Of a DNA stretch of 64,000 nt, positions 45,269 through 55,076 are shown in pieces. The position numbers and the translations under genes were made by a program. The notes beneath the pieces were generated by a model. The model was not told the DNA's origin, ran no database searches, and was given only the letters and a program-made list of their open reading frames with translations. Position 1 is the stretch's first letter, and every line of letters starts with the position of its first letter. This stretch comes from Bacillus sp. AFS059628 (lineage in GTDB: Bacteria > Bacillota > Bacilli > Bacillales > Bacillaceae_G), in the NCBI RefSeq assembly GCF_002571225.1, contig NZ_NVEC01000023.1:13896-77895 (forward strand), written 5' to 3'.

Positions 45269-46045
45269 ATGAGCGATTTGAGAAATGAAAAAATACCAAA
45301 GCAAGCTATGCAAGCATTAAAAATCGTAGAGGGGTTGCTTGGAAATTCGATAGTTGGGGTTTATCTATTTGGTTCTGCAGTAAATGGTGGTTTACGCATT
45401 AACAGTGATGTAGATGTACTAGTGGTCGTGAATCATAGTTTATCTGATGAAATTCGAAATAGACTAAAAGATAGACTAATGCTTATATCTGGAAAGGTAG
45501 GCAATACAGATTCTATGAGACCACTTGAAGTCACGGTTATAAACCATAGCGACATTGTACCTTGGCTATATCCTCCAAGAAATGAATTTATCTATGGCGA
45601 GTGGCTCAGGAGTGAGTATGAGAAAGGACAAATCCAGGAACCAACCTATGACCCTGATTTAGCTATTGTTTTAGCACAAGTGAGAAAGAATAGCATTTCT
45701 CTATCCGGTCCTGATGCTTCAGATATACTTGCCCCCATTTCAATGACAGATATTCAAAGAGCAATTAAAGAATCTTTGCCTGGGTTGATTGAGGGTATCA
45801 AAGGTGATGAGCGCAATGTTATTTTAACCCTGGCTCGAATGTGGCAGACAGTGTCTATCGGTGAAATTTCTCCAAAAGATGTGGCTGCAGAATGGGCTAT
45901 ACCTCGGTTGCCCAAAGAATATTCGACTTTACTCGACTTAGCCAGAAAAGCATATCGAGGAGAATATGTTGATAAGTGGGAAGGAATGGATTCTGAAGTG
46001 ACGGTACTCGTTAATCATATGAAAAACTCTATAGAATCTTGTTGA
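45269..46045 (+). CDS. aminoglycoside O-nucleotidyltransferase, ANT(9)/AadA family
   Basis: The product has 258 residues from ATG 45269, with GAGGAG about 10 nt upstream. The nucleotidyltransferase motif GSAVNGGLRINSDVDVLVV has D47 and D49. EVTVINHSDIVPW and the C-terminal helical domain (WQTVSIGEISPKDVAAEWAIPRLP) are typical of AadA/ANT(9) enzymes that adenylylate streptomycin or spectinomycin. It is a single-gene unit. An internal piece is duplicated in the scar at 23614-23730. Confidence 0.9.
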   Translation: MSDLRNEKIPKQAMQALKIVEGLLGNSIVGVYLFGSAVNGGLRINSDVDVLVVVNHSLSDEIRNRLKDRLMLISGKVGNTDSMRPLEVTVINHSDIVPWLYPPRNEFIYGEWLRSEYEKGQIQEPTYDPDLAIVLAQVRKNSISLSGPDASDILAPISMTDIQRAIKESLPGLIEGIKGDERNVILTLARMWQTVSIGEISPKDVAAEWAIPRLPKEYSTLLDLARKAYRGEYVDKWEGMDSEVTVLVNHMKNSIESC

Positions 46046-46152
46046 TTCTGTATAAAAGGGAGCAATTTTTGGAAGTGAAGAGTCAGTACAGCCAATTCTG
46101 TTGTAGGTAGAATTTCTTGAAAATTACTAAAAAAGATTGGGTGAATTAAAAC

Positions 46153-47034
46153 ATGATTAAAATTAAAAGATTGATAGAGTGTACAATAGCTGAAGCTGTA
46201 AAAGCTTGAAATGAAGGTTTTGAAGGGTATTCTATTGATGCGACAACGACTCCTGAAAATTTTATAAAAAGGATGGTCAATGAAGATCTTTCCCCTTTAT
46301 TATCGATCGTAGCATTTGAAAATAACCAACCAATAGGGATTGTAATGAGTGGTGTAAGAGAGGTTAAAGGAAAAAAAGTTAGCTGGAATGGGGGAACAGG
46401 TGTTGCTAAGGAATATAGAAGAAAAGGCGTTGGAAAAATATTAATGGAGTCAACTCTCTCTATTCTTAAAGAAGAAGGAGTAGATATAGCAACACTTGAG
46501 GCAATAAGTGATAATACTAAAGCCATTTCTCTATATAAAAATAAGGGTTATTTAGTCGAAGACAATGTAGAATATTTAAATCTCAATGGAAAGCTAGGAC
46601 AAAATCCAATTAAAGATTCAAACAGAAAATATACTGTTGAACGAGTAGCACCCCAGCAAGTAGGTCAACTTCTTTTTTATAAAGCGATGAATCCATGGCA
46701 GACTCAGTGGCAAAGTACCAAAAATGGTGAAGTTATCATCGTAAAAGATGATAATGATAATGAAATTGGCTATGCATATTACCATAGGATATTTAATCCT
46801 CAAGGCAGTCATATAAGTACCACTTTGTTTCAGTGTGAGCCGAAATCAGATCGGAGAGATGCAGAGGAAATTATTTATTTTATGTTAGGTCAAGTTTTTG
46901 GAAATTTTAATGATGATATCAATCGAACAGTTCCTAATTTGCCAATTAACAAAAGTGAAAGAACCTATAGCGTTTTAAAGCAGATAGGTTTTCAAACAAT
47001 AGCTCAACAAGTTTATATGATAAAAAAATTATAG
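46153..47034 (+). pseudogene. tandem GNAT acetyltransferase with early nonsense codon
   Basis: The frame opens at ATG 46153 with IKIKRLIECTIAEAVKA, meets TGA as codon 19 (46207-46209) where TGG is expected, and continues without further damage to 47034. The first GNAT domain shows GTGVAKEYRRKGVGKILMESTLSIL and DNTKAISLYKNKGY; the second half is a degenerate GNAT domain. Restart at ATG 46273 would lack the first strands of the fold. One read-through or reversion would restore the gene. Confidence 0.8.
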
Positions 47035-47255
47035 TTAATGGTGGTTTATTTAGAAGTTTGAAGTTAAGAAATAATATTTTTTAATAGAAATAGTTAGTAT
47101 AATATATCAAGTTAGATACGCAATGATCAGATTTCTCGTTGGTACAGTACCTAGAAAACTTATATAATATACTTCTTTGGGATTTGAAAATAATTTTGCC
47201 GTTTTGGTAATGATATACTTCAAAAATTGTCACTGATAGCTGAAAGATCCTTTTT
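47035..47255. other. spacer before IS scars
   Basis: About 220 bp of A+T-rich sequence without a recognisable feature. Confidence 0.3.
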
Positions 47256-47404
47256 GGTTCGGATGCAAATAAATGATATATTAAACAAAAAGAGAGAATT
47301 CTTACCGAAATCTTTTTTGTACCGTTAATGCAAACAGTTAATTGATAAAGATATTTTAATTTTGGACAGACTGATCCTGCAAATCAATCTGCTTTTTTTT
47401 AATT
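47256..47404 (-). mobile_element. end fragment of the IS240-like IS6 element
   Basis: GGTTCGGATGCAAATAAATG and the following ~145 bp match 24700-24845, including GACAGACTGAT and TGCAAATCAATCT. Only the non-coding end and the last codons remain. Confidence 0.8.
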
Positions 47405-47670
47405 ATATCACGGTGAATACGCTTACGATTGTACCAGCCCTAAATGTGTTTGAATAATGCAGTACGAGCGGTTTCAAAGCAACCATAGTATGTTCGGTAA
47501 ACTTCTTCTTTTTTAAATGTGCGCATTGTCATAGGAGCATCCTTTTCGGCTGTATGACGGAATCATTTCATATTTTTGTAAGCGCACGCAAAAAGCTTCA
47601 CTTGTATATTGAGAACCTAAATTCGTGTGTACAATGAGTCCTGGCGCTGGATTTTGTGCAGCTACTGGGT
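47405..47670 (-). pseudogene. IS3-family transposase (orfB) fragment
   Basis: On the minus strand broken frames read GLIVHTNLGSQYTSEAF, YSRKGCSYDNA and GWYNRKRIH, landmarks of the C-terminal half of IS3-type transposases. It is joined directly to the IS6 fragment. Confidence 0.75.
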
Positions 47671-47826
47671 AATCGAATACTACTAAAACCAGCTAAACCT
47701 TCATTCTACGATTGAATTTATACCCAACAATATGCTCAATTCTATTGATTTAACCGAGGTATTTCCATTCATCTATATTATATCTAATTTTACATTAAGC
47801 ATATTAGAAAAAGGAGAGATTTGATT

Positions 47827-48336
47827 ATGAACGAAAGAGAGTTTGATAAAATTTTCGCACTTATGGAAGTATCATTTCCAGAAAATGAGCGAAGAACTTA
47901 TGAGAGACAGAAGGAGCTGCTGAATGTTCCATATTATCGTCTTATTACGGAAACAGATAACAACAACCAAATTGTTGCTTTTTTAGCTGCATGGGAATTT
48001 CCTTTGTTCCGATTTGTGGAACATATTGCTGTCGATCCTATTACACGAGGAAGTGGAATAGGTGGAAAAATCATGACCGCGTATATGGAAGAGTCAAAGT
48101 ATCCTATTCTATTGGAGGTTGAGTATCCTGACTCGGAATTGGCGCAACGGAGAATAGGCTTTTATGAGCGATTGGGTTTTCACCTCAATCCTTTTGAACA
48201 TGTACAGCCTCCTCTTCAGAAGGGGCAGGATGATTTACCGCTTAAAATCATGAGCTATCCTCAACTTTTAACTAGGGAAGAATTTGTTCTTTATAAAGAA
48301 ATTTTGTATAGAAATGTATATAAGATTAAGGATTAA
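47827..48336 (+). CDS. GNAT acetyltransferase
   Basis: The product has 169 residues from ATG 47827, with AAAGGAGAG upstream. The fold shows FALMEVSFPENERRTYERQ at the start and FVEHIAVDPITRGSGIGGKIMTAYME as the acetyl-CoA loop, followed by FYERLGFHLNPFEHVQPP. The substrate is unknown. It is a single-gene unit between IS scars and an oxidoreductase fragment. Confidence 0.85.
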   Translation: MNEREFDKIFALMEVSFPENERRTYERQKELLNVPYYRLITETDNNNQIVAFLAAWEFPLFRFVEHIAVDPITRGSGIGGKIMTAYMEESKYPILLEVEYPDSELAQRRIGFYERLGFHLNPFEHVQPPLQKGQDDLPLKIMSYPQLLTREEFVLYKEILYRNVYKIKD

Positions 48337-48429
48337 AAATATGCTAACTATCAATCAAAGAAGACCAAATTAATAGCTACAAAGAAAAGAAATAACTGAA
48401 AAGGAAAGGTTTAGATTCCCGATAGATAC

Positions 48430-48725
48430 GGACCTAGAGAGGGTGGAAAAAGAGCTTTTGAAACCTTTTAGAATGATTTTAAAAGAAGGAGAACATATTG
48501 AGTTAGACAGTATTCAAATAGTGATGCGGCCAATGCCTAAAGATGTTACCTCATTGTCTGTTTTCATGTTTAGGTAAAAGAACGTCATGTAGCAGTTACG
48601 AATTCTGTAATCACGTTATCTTATGTTATTAGTCGATTGGTTGTGAAGGGAATTGTGGATAATGTACAGGTGGCAGACTTGGGAAACTGTAGAATATCTA
48701 GGTTTTATCCATTAAATGATTAATC
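48430..48725 (+). pseudogene. 3' fragment of an FAD-dependent oxidoreductase
   Basis: Broken frames match the 3' part of the gene at 62951, covering about 63725-64000 (for example AAGAGCTTTTGA, GATAGTATTCAA-like, CGACCAATGCCTAAAGA-like, GTCGATTGGTTG). Small deletions and stops are present. Confidence 0.75.
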
Positions 48726-48816
48726 ATTAATAAATAAGTTGAGATGCTGCAAGTTATAGATTATAGAATAAAAATGTCTGTATTAAATCTATTTAAAATC
48801 ATTAGAGGTGAAAAAG

Positions 48817-49395
48817 ATGAGTAATCCAATTATAAAATTTAAATCATGTTGGGATAAAGCAAAAAGCAATTCGACATTAAAGTATCCCAGTGCAGTATGT
48901 ATTACTACGATTGATGAGCACGGCTTTCCATCTGGTCGCTTTGTAGATTTAAAAGCTGTTGATGACAGTGGATTTATTTTTTGTACCAACCTTGATTCTC
49001 AAAAAGGAAGGGATATCCAGCGAAATCCAAAGGTAGGATTAACTTTCTGGTGGGAAGCAATCGGTTATCAAGTGAGGGTTAATGGATTTGCAACACAAGT
49101 TCCATCTACTATTTCAGAAAAATACTGGGAAATGAGGTCAAGAGATGCACAATTAACCACATTAAGTTGTAAACAGAGTCAGCCTCTTTTATCAGAACAA
49201 GATTTAAATAAACAGTTTAAGGAAGCTAAAAGAAACATAGGAGAAATGCAAATACCAAAACCCGAAAACTGGGGAGGTTTTATCGTTAAACCTAAGTCTA
49301 TTGAATTTCTATCTTTTAAAGAAAGTCGTCTGCATATTAGAGAATTATATTCGACTTTTGGAGATGGATGGGAAAAAAGTCTATTGCAGCCTTAA
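48817..49395 (+). CDS. pyridoxamine 5'-phosphate oxidase-family protein
   Basis: The product has 192 residues from ATG 48817 with AGAGGTG upstream. The split-barrel FMN fold of the PNPOx family is shown by PSAVCITTIDEHGFPSGRFVDLKAVDDSGFIFCTNLDSQKGRDIQRNPKVGLTFWW, and by the C-terminal PENWGGFIVKPKSIEFLSF and SRLHIRELY. The C terminus is that of true pyridoxine/pyridoxamine phosphate oxidases, so B6 salvage or a related FMN-dependent reaction is likely. An IS231-type right end follows 110 bp downstream, so it may be cassette cargo. Confidence 0.87.
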   Translation: MSNPIIKFKSCWDKAKSNSTLKYPSAVCITTIDEHGFPSGRFVDLKAVDDSGFIFCTNLDSQKGRDIQRNPKVGLTFWWEAIGYQVRVNGFATQVPSTISEKYWEMRSRDAQLTTLSCKQSQPLLSEQDLNKQFKEAKRNIGEMQIPKPENWGGFIVKPKSIEFLSFKESRLHIRELYSTFGDGWEKSLLQP

Positions 49396-49506
49396 GTCAA
49401 TGGAAATTTTTTTTAGTGTAATGAAAATCTGTTGATAAGATATATGTATAACTACCTAGCTTGTTTAGAAAGAATAATGTTTTTTTACTCTTGGAGGCAG
49501 CATAAC

Positions 49507-49526
49507 TTCTTAAGTTGATGGGCATG
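49507..49526 (+). repeat. solo IS231/MIC231-type right end
   Basis: TTCTTAAGTTGATGGGCATG is a perfect IS231-type terminal repeat in right-end orientation. No matching left end was found upstream, so the element it ended is degraded. Confidence 0.8.
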
Positions 49527-49579
49527 CGGCTATACTCCTAATAGAAATTAATATACCAAATAGAATGGAGTTATAATTT

Positions 49580-49978
49580 ATGGATCATAAAGAATTAAAA
49601 AGGATCGCAACTGCAATTACTTCACCTACGGAATTAAATGATTTTGTTGAATACGGAGGTGTTGGTGCAGCCATTGAAACCGTAAACGGTAATATATATA
49701 CAGGGATTAGCATAGATACAGCTTGTTCTATGGGTTTTTGTGCAGAGCATGCAGCAGTTGCTGACATGTTGAAACATGGTGAGTATCAAATAAAAGCTTT
49801 TGTTGCAGTGGATACTGAAGGAAATGCGGTTCCACCATGTGGACGGTGCCGTGAGTTGATTAGTCAGCTTTCGAAAGAAAATTTAGAAGCTGTTGTAGAG
49901 GTTGAAAATGAAACGTTTGTTTTATTGAAAGAGATTTTGCCGTATGATTGGAAAACCAACCGAGAAAGAAGGTGGTAA
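49580..49978 (+). CDS. cytidine deaminase-family protein
   Basis: The product has 132 residues. The zinc site is complete: CAEHAA with C54 and E56, and PCGRC with C87 and C90, followed by REL. This is the small homotetrameric cytidine/blasticidin-S deaminase type. GGTGVGAA-like residues (GGVGAAIETVNG) form the substrate side. True cytidine deaminase or nucleoside-antibiotic deaminase cannot be told apart here. The ATG start has GGAG about 10 nt upstream. Confidence 0.85.
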   Translation: MDHKELKRIATAITSPTELNDFVEYGGVGAAIETVNGNIYTGISIDTACSMGFCAEHAAVADMLKHGEYQIKAFVAVDTEGNAVPPCGRCRELISQLSKENLEAVVEVENETFVLLKEILPYDWKTNRERRW

Positions 49979-50035
49979 TTGTTTCTTAAGTATTTAAATT
50001 TTAATAATTTTAGAGATAGGCATTTTGAATATTTC

Positions 50036-50140
50036 GGCTCTACTGCAAAGCTTTCTAAATGAGGCTACACGCTAGAAAAAAAGAAGTAAAGGGAATCACA
50101 AATACGTTATTTCAAAGGAAACCGGTTTAAGAAAAATATT
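50036..50140 (+). mobile_element. end fragment of the second IS6 element
   Basis: GGCTCTACTGCAAAGCTTT and the next ~85 bp match the complement of the right end of the IS6 element at 31215-31889, up to the first codons of its transposase. Confidence 0.8.
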
Positions 50141-50592
50141 GATTCCCGAAAAGTATGGCAGTAATTGCACTAGATCTAGGTGTGAATCATGTGCACCAGA
50201 AGAGGATTTATCGAGTTCTTCGACAGTTGAGGCTTGGTCACAAGTCGTTGTACCCATTACATCTAATGATAATGGAAAGTCGCTTACTTGTCTTAAAATA
50301 ATGAGTGGTACCAATGAGAAAGAAGGTGTATAGAGTTATGAAAATCTTTGGTGTTGTGGTGCTTTGAAAGGTGTAACTAGCAATGTCGTTTTCTTTATTC
50401 AAAATGAAAGGAAAACAAGTTAAACTGATTACATTAAAAAGCTTGTTGAGCGCTAATGCATTGACTTGATTGGAATTATTTTGTGCAGAGCAAGAATGAA
50501 ACGTAGTGTATTTTAACGAAGAACAGCAAGTATTTATGAAAAGTGATTATAAGGTTGCTGTTTTCAAAAAAGATATAGAAGGGGGCATTATA
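50141..50592 (+). other. remnant-rich stretch without an intact gene
   Basis: Short frames include a Cys/Ser-rich piece (CTRSRCESCAPEEDLSSSS, about 50160-50225) and a piece reading FNEEQQVFMKSDYKVAVFKK near 50515. I cannot assign either. No ribosome site marks a gene. Confidence 0.3.
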
Positions 50593-50612
50593 AATGTTCA
50601 TCAACTTAAGAA
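50593..50612 (+). repeat. IS231/MIC231-type left end
   Basis: AATGTTCATCAACTTAAGAA differs at three positions from the left end at 33814. The next ~25 bp (ATAATACC, AAATAAAAATTTT) also follow the other cassette left ends. Confidence 0.65.
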
Positions 50613-50899
50613 CTCATAATACCTAGAAATAAAAATTTTACTGATTAAAAACTCAATATTTATTAAATTTATCAAAAACGGTTGTTATTGTTAATTTGAT
50701 TATGATAATAGTTTTGATAACACAGTATTAACGTATCCAAGATTTATTTAATACTATTTTTATTATTAACAAAAACCTACATTTTTGATAATGTGATTAA
50801 ATCTTATTGCCGCTCTTGTTCCATTACTACACAGATCTCTACTTTTACTGTGTGTGTACATTTCCATAATAAATATAACAGGTAAGGGAGATAATATTA

Positions 50900-51529
50900 A
50901 TGTTAAATAACGATATAATTATAGAAGAATTCAATAATGTGAAATTAGATAATAATCTAAAATGGTTTTCACCACCTGAAAATTGGGAGGTTAATAGCAA
51001 TAAATCGAAGTTAATAATCAAAACGGATAAAGAGACAGATTTCTGGCAAAAAACACACTATGAATTTCAGGTTGATAATGGCCATTTTTTATACTATGAA
51101 CTAAATGGAGACTTTAGATTGATTACGAAAGTAAAATCTAAACCAGTGAATAGATATGATCAAGCAGGTTTAATGGTTCGATTTTCAAAAGATACTTGGT
51201 TAAAGACATCTGTTGAATATATACCTGATGATAATAATAAATTAGGTGTTGTTGTAACAAAAAGCGGATATTCCGATTGGTCTAGTCAAGATTTTTCGGG
51301 AGATTTGAATTCACTTTTCTATAGAATAACAAGAAGAGGAAGTAATTACTATGTCGATTATTCATTAGATGGGACTTTATGGAAACAAATAAGAATGGCT
51401 CACCTCTTTGAGGAAAAAGATTGTATTAAAGTTGGTATTTATGCTTGCAGTCCACAAGGAGAGGGATATGAAGCAGAGTTTGACTTTATTAAGATTGAAA
51501 GTATAGATGATAATACAAAGGTTTATTAA
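50900..51529 (+). CDS. DUF1349-family protein
   Basis: The product has 209 residues. It is a beta-sandwich (concanavalin-like) protein: LKWFSPPENWEV, YDQAGLMVRFSKDTWLKTSVEYI, and DGTLWKQIRMAHL and VGIYACSPQGEGYEAEFDF are DUF1349 landmarks. The family is of unknown function and is related to glucanase-type folds. There is no signal peptide. It lies between a cassette left end (50593) and a decayed IS231-type transposase, the same order as in the fosB element, so it is probably cassette cargo. Confidence 0.82.
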   Translation: MLNNDIIIEEFNNVKLDNNLKWFSPPENWEVNSNKSKLIIKTDKETDFWQKTHYEFQVDNGHFLYYELNGDFRLITKVKSKPVNRYDQAGLMVRFSKDTWLKTSVEYIPDDNNKLGVVVTKSGYSDWSSQDFSGDLNSLFYRITRRGSNYYVDYSLDGTLWKQIRMAHLFEEKDCIKVGIYACSPQGEGYEAEFDFIKIESIDDNTKVY

Positions 51530-51755
51530 AAGTATAAAGTGATTATAATTTTTATAGGACTATCGGGTGAAAAGTTGATTCAATAAAACTTGAAAACTTT
51601 TTATACATAATTGGCATATGGTCATTTAGTCCTTAAGTAGTGTAAATGAAACATAGAATTAAGCTTTCAGCAGCAATACTTGGTCTATGATGTATACAGC
51701 CATTATCAGGGATGCATATATACTCATGAACAGTAGCTATCTTGGATTACCACCC

Positions 51756-52550
51756 CATCGCTATCAAGCTAACAAAATAAAATACCACATAAAATGAAAA
51801 AATACGCTATTCTTTTTGTAGAATCATAGGAAAGAATGGCGTTTTTGTTTGTCTATTTCTGTATCTGATGAATTACAATTATTTGCTCAAGAAATTCAAA
51901 GCTTTTTATTCCCAAATATCTTACGAACTCTTGCTAGAGATGTTTGTTTTGTGCAACGAACCAGTAAGTACCAAGCAAAAGATTTGGTCGCTTTATGTGT
52001 ATGGATCGTCTTTAAATTAGTTATCTAGCTGTTTAGAAGCATCAACAGAAGTACTTATTAGTCCTGAAAGACTGAATCAACGATTTAATCAAGCAGCCAT
52101 CCAATTTTTACAACACATACTAGCTGAACTACTAAACCAAAAATCGGCCTCATCTATGCCGATTTCTTTTCCATATACTTCTGTTTTCAAGCGTATTCGT
52201 ATTTTAGAGTCAACTGCATTTCAACTCCCAGATTCCTTTTCATTCGTTTATCCGGGTGCAGGAGGATGCAGCCATACAGTGGGAGTAAAGATTCAGCTTG
52301 AGTAGGATTTATTAATTGGACAATTCCTTCATACAGGTCCAGGTAAACAACATAATTGAACCTACGGTTTCCTGTGTGTCCCAACTGTAATAGCGAATGA
52401 TTTATGTATCCGAGATTTAAGATATTTTCATTTAAAAAATCTTCAACATATACAAGATAAAAAGGCTTACTATATCTCACGTATCAAATCGAATACACGT
52501 ATTTATCCGAAAAATCCTAAACCTGATTATTTCATGTACTGTTTATAACA
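51756..52550 (+). pseudogene. decayed IS231-type transposase with its own left end
   Basis: The repeat CATCGCTATCAAGCTAA begins at 51756 and the ribosome-site stem-loop follows. Broken frames read DELQLFAQEIQSF, VQRTSKYQAKDLVALCVWI, RFNQ, and FKIFSFKK, matching the first ~60 % of the transposase at 61401. Many stops and frameshifts are present and the 3' part with the catalytic Glu is missing. Confidence 0.8.
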
Positions 52551-53004
52551 CTTCAATTGCCCATTCACACTATTCAATGTACATTTTTGAATACCGTATC
52601 CCCTATTTAATCGTAGTATACTCTCCTATCTTGAAAGTAGTCCTAGTAATGCATAGCGAAATCGACAATTTTAAAACTCCGAAGGTTGCTTTAAAATTGT
52701 GAATTATTTGTTTCAAAACTACTATATCCATTGTGTAAATATTAATAAAACAATATTATAAACATATGATTTGCATAACAATAAGAAAGGGAAATATGAT
52801 GAAAAGAATATAATCTCGCTATTGATTGTTCAATTCTTACTCAATTACAGGAATGGGTTCAAGAATTGCTGCAATAGTAATGTTTGTTTAGATACTATAT
52901 GAGTTATTTCCTGCTTGTTTGCTGTGCAACGTTATTTATCCATGTTAAGTACATGAAGTTAAGGAGAAAAAAGAAATAGAAATAAATAAGGGGGTTCAAG
53001 CAGC
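52551..53004. other. spacer upstream of the ABC transporter
   Basis: It contains a perfect hairpin ACAATTTTAAA (52675-52685) with TTTAAAATTGT (52690-52700) and short scraps of frame (NLAIDCSILTQLQEWVQ). The ABC-operon promoter must be here. I saw no clear direct repeat of the HssR type. Confidence 0.35.
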
Positions 53005-54069
53005 ATGTTTTTAGCTCTGCGTGAATTAAAACAATCAAAATTAAAATATGGATTAATTGGGCTTATGATGGTTTTATTATCATTTTTAGTCCTTGTGATT
53101 TCTGGATTAGCAAATGGTTTAGCGTATAATACTGTATCTTCCATTCAAAATATGGATGCCCAAAAGTTTGTATTAGCAAATGATGCAGAAAATTCATTAC
53201 TCCGTTCACAAATTAAGAAGGAAGATGTGGATGATGTAGTAAAGCAAGTTGGTGTAAAAGATGCTGTACCATTCCATGTAAAAGTTTCGACATATGAAAA
53301 AAAAAATAATTCAAAAAAGGTTGATGTTGCAATATTTGCAAGTGAACGCGAAACATTCTTGGAACCAAAGATTGTGAGAGGTGATGCATTAGGAACAGCA
53401 AAAAATGAAATGATTGCTGACGAATCGATTAAAGAAAAAGGTATAGATATTGGAGACATGATTATCGATCCGGTTTCAAAAAAAGAATTTAAAATTGCTG
53501 GCTTTACAAAAGGTCAAAAGTTCAGTCATGCACCTGTTGTTTATGTGAATCGAGATGTATGGGGGGAAATTGCACAACCAAACCAAAAGGATTACAATGC
53601 AATTGCTCTTCGTACTGATAAGGAAGTAAAAAATGCACATGTAATAGAGAAAAACGAAGTTCTTCAAAGTATTCCAGGCCATAAAGGGCAACAAAATTCA
53701 TTAACAATGATTATTGCATTCTTACTCGTGATTGCAACGCTCTTAATCGGTGTATTCTTCTATGTTATTACATTACAAAAAACACAGCAATTAGGTGTAC
53801 TAAAAGCAATTGGAACGAAAAATTCGTATTTAACAACTACGTTAGTTATACAAGCATTATTCTTATCTGTTGTCGCAATGGCTATAGGTATTGTCTTAGT
53901 AGAAGGTTTGCAAAGAATTTTGCCAGAAAGTATGCCATTCTTATTGACAACGACTATGATTGGCCAATATGCAGGAATCTTTATTGTAATTAGTATATTA
54001 GGAACACTGATTTCCTTATATCAAGTATTAAAAGTGGATGCATTAGAGGCGATTGGAGGGGGAATGTAA
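53005..54069 (+). CDS. ABC transporter permease, FtsX/HrtB-like
   Basis: The product has 354 residues with four membrane helices in the FtsX/MacB arrangement. Helix 1 is at 14-37, followed by a large extracellular loop. Then come helices in LTMIIAFLLVIATLLIGVFFYVI, LVIQALFLSVVAMAIGIVLV and IGQYAGIFIVISILGTLISLY; the C terminus ends VDALEAIGGGM. Length and order match HrtB, the permease of a haem-efflux system. It overlaps the ATPase gene by one base. The two-component genes hssRS that control hrtAB elsewhere are not in this window, so haem as substrate is uncertain. Confidence 0.82.
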   Translation: MFLALRELKQSKLKYGLIGLMMVLLSFLVLVISGLANGLAYNTVSSIQNMDAQKFVLANDAENSLLRSQIKKEDVDDVVKQVGVKDAVPFHVKVSTYEKKNNSKKVDVAIFASERETFLEPKIVRGDALGTAKNEMIADESIKEKGIDIGDMIIDPVSKKEFKIAGFTKGQKFSHAPVVYVNRDVWGEIAQPNQKDYNAIALRTDKEVKNAHVIEKNEVLQSIPGHKGQQNSLTMIIAFLLVIATLLIGVFFYVITLQKTQQLGVLKAIGTKNSYLTTTLVIQALFLSVVAMAIGIVLVEGLQRILPESMPFLLTTTMIGQYAGIFIVISILGTLISLYQVLKVDALEAIGGGM

Positions 54070-54740
54070 TGACATCGCTATTGAAACTAGATAGAGTTAG
54101 TAAAGTATATGGTGAAGGGAACACAGAGGTAACAGCCCTTCATCCAGTTTCACTTGATGTGAAGGCTGGAGAATTTATCGGTATTGTAGGGCCCTCTGGT
54201 TCAGGAAAAAGTACATTGTTATCGATTGCTGGAGCATTATTATCACCATCAAAAGGTAATATTTATATTTGTGAGCAAAATATTACCCATTTATCAGAAA
54301 AGGAAATGACAGATATTCGGTTAAGAAAAATCGGGTTCATTTTTCAGTTCGCTAATCTTATCCCTTATTTAAATGTAAAAGAACAATTACTATACATTGC
54401 AAAATTAAAGAAAGAAGACCGAAAAGAATCTGAAATGCGTGTGAATCACTTGCTAACAGTATTTGGTTTATCTCAGAGAAAAAATCACTATCCACATCAA
54501 TTATCTGGTGGAGAAAGACAAAGAGTTGCGATTGCTCGTGCTTTTATGAATAATCCAGATTTAATATTAGCAGATGAACCAACGGCAAGCCTTGATTCAA
54601 AACGTGGACGAGAAGTTGTCGAAATGATGAAACGAGAAGTAAAAGAAAATCAAAAAGCAGCGATTATGATTACGCATGATGAGAAAATTCTTGATGTATG
54701 TGATCGAACATTAACACTTAGAGACGGAAATTTAGTATAG
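54069..54740 (+). CDS. ABC transporter ATPase, HrtA-like
   Basis: The product has 223 residues. Walker A is GPSGSGKST, the Q loop FQFANLIPYLN, the signature LSGGERQRVAIARA, Walker B LILADEPTASLDS, and the switch His is in ITHDEK. It belongs to the LolD/MacB/HrtA group that energises FtsX-type permeases. The start ATG overlaps the permease stop, so the two are translationally coupled. A terminator follows directly. Confidence 0.9.
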   Translation: MTSLLKLDRVSKVYGEGNTEVTALHPVSLDVKAGEFIGIVGPSGSGKSTLLSIAGALLSPSKGNIYICEQNITHLSEKEMTDIRLRKIGFIFQFANLIPYLNVKEQLLYIAKLKKEDRKESEMRVNHLLTVFGLSQRKNHYPHQLSGGERQRVAIARAFMNNPDLILADEPTASLDSKRGREVVEMMKREVKENQKAAIMITHDEKILDVCDRTLTLRDGNLV

Positions 54741-54752
54741 AAAGTATGTGAA

Positions 54753-54779
54753 ACAGCACAGGAGTTCCTCCTATGCTGT
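54753..54779 (+). terminator. terminator of the ABC transporter operon
   Basis: ACAGCACAGGAG pairs with CTCCTATGCTGT with one mismatch, followed by TTTTT. Confidence 0.85.
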
Positions 54780-54979
54780 TTTTCTGGATTATTATCTATT
54801 TAGATGAATTTAAAGAAAAAATATTATCATAGTTTTATTGTTTTAAAACAACTTTATTATTTTCATATGACGAATTATATTATTAAATGCGACAACTTAA
54901 ATGGACATTTATGTTGAAATTTATGAGAGAGATTGTGAACAAATGTACTTATCGGTGCAGGATAGTGGAAGAACATCGG

Positions 54980-55007
54980 TTGACTCTAATTAGAAATACT
55001 TGATAAT
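54980..55007 (+). promoter_or_regulatory. promoter of the cat gene
   Basis: TTGACT (54980-54985), 16 nt, GATAAT (55002-55007). Confidence 0.65.
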
Positions 55008-55046
55008 ATAGTGGTATGAAATTGTATATAAAAAAGGATGATTGTT

Positions 55047-55076
55047 ATGAAAAAAGCAGTGAAAATAGCCTCCTAA
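55047..55076 (+). CDS. cat leader peptide, 9 aa
   Basis: A short open frame MKKAVKIAS with AAAGGATG upstream ends where the attenuator stem begins. In inducible cat genes of Gram-positive bacteria a ribosome stalled on such a leader by chloramphenicol opens the downstream stem. Confidence 0.8.
   Translation: MKKAVKIAS

Noticed and set aside
50139-50333. 64-codon Cys/Ser-rich frame
   Set aside because: Its start comes from the IS6 end fragment and it has no ribosome site; kept only as part of a remnant stretch.
53145-53707. Several minus-strand frames inside the ABC permease gene
   Set aside because: They are antisense shadows of a well-supported gene.
53005-54740. Bacitracin-type (BceAB) transporter
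   Set aside because: The permease is 354 residues with four helices, whereas BceB-type permeases have about ten helices and over 600 residues.
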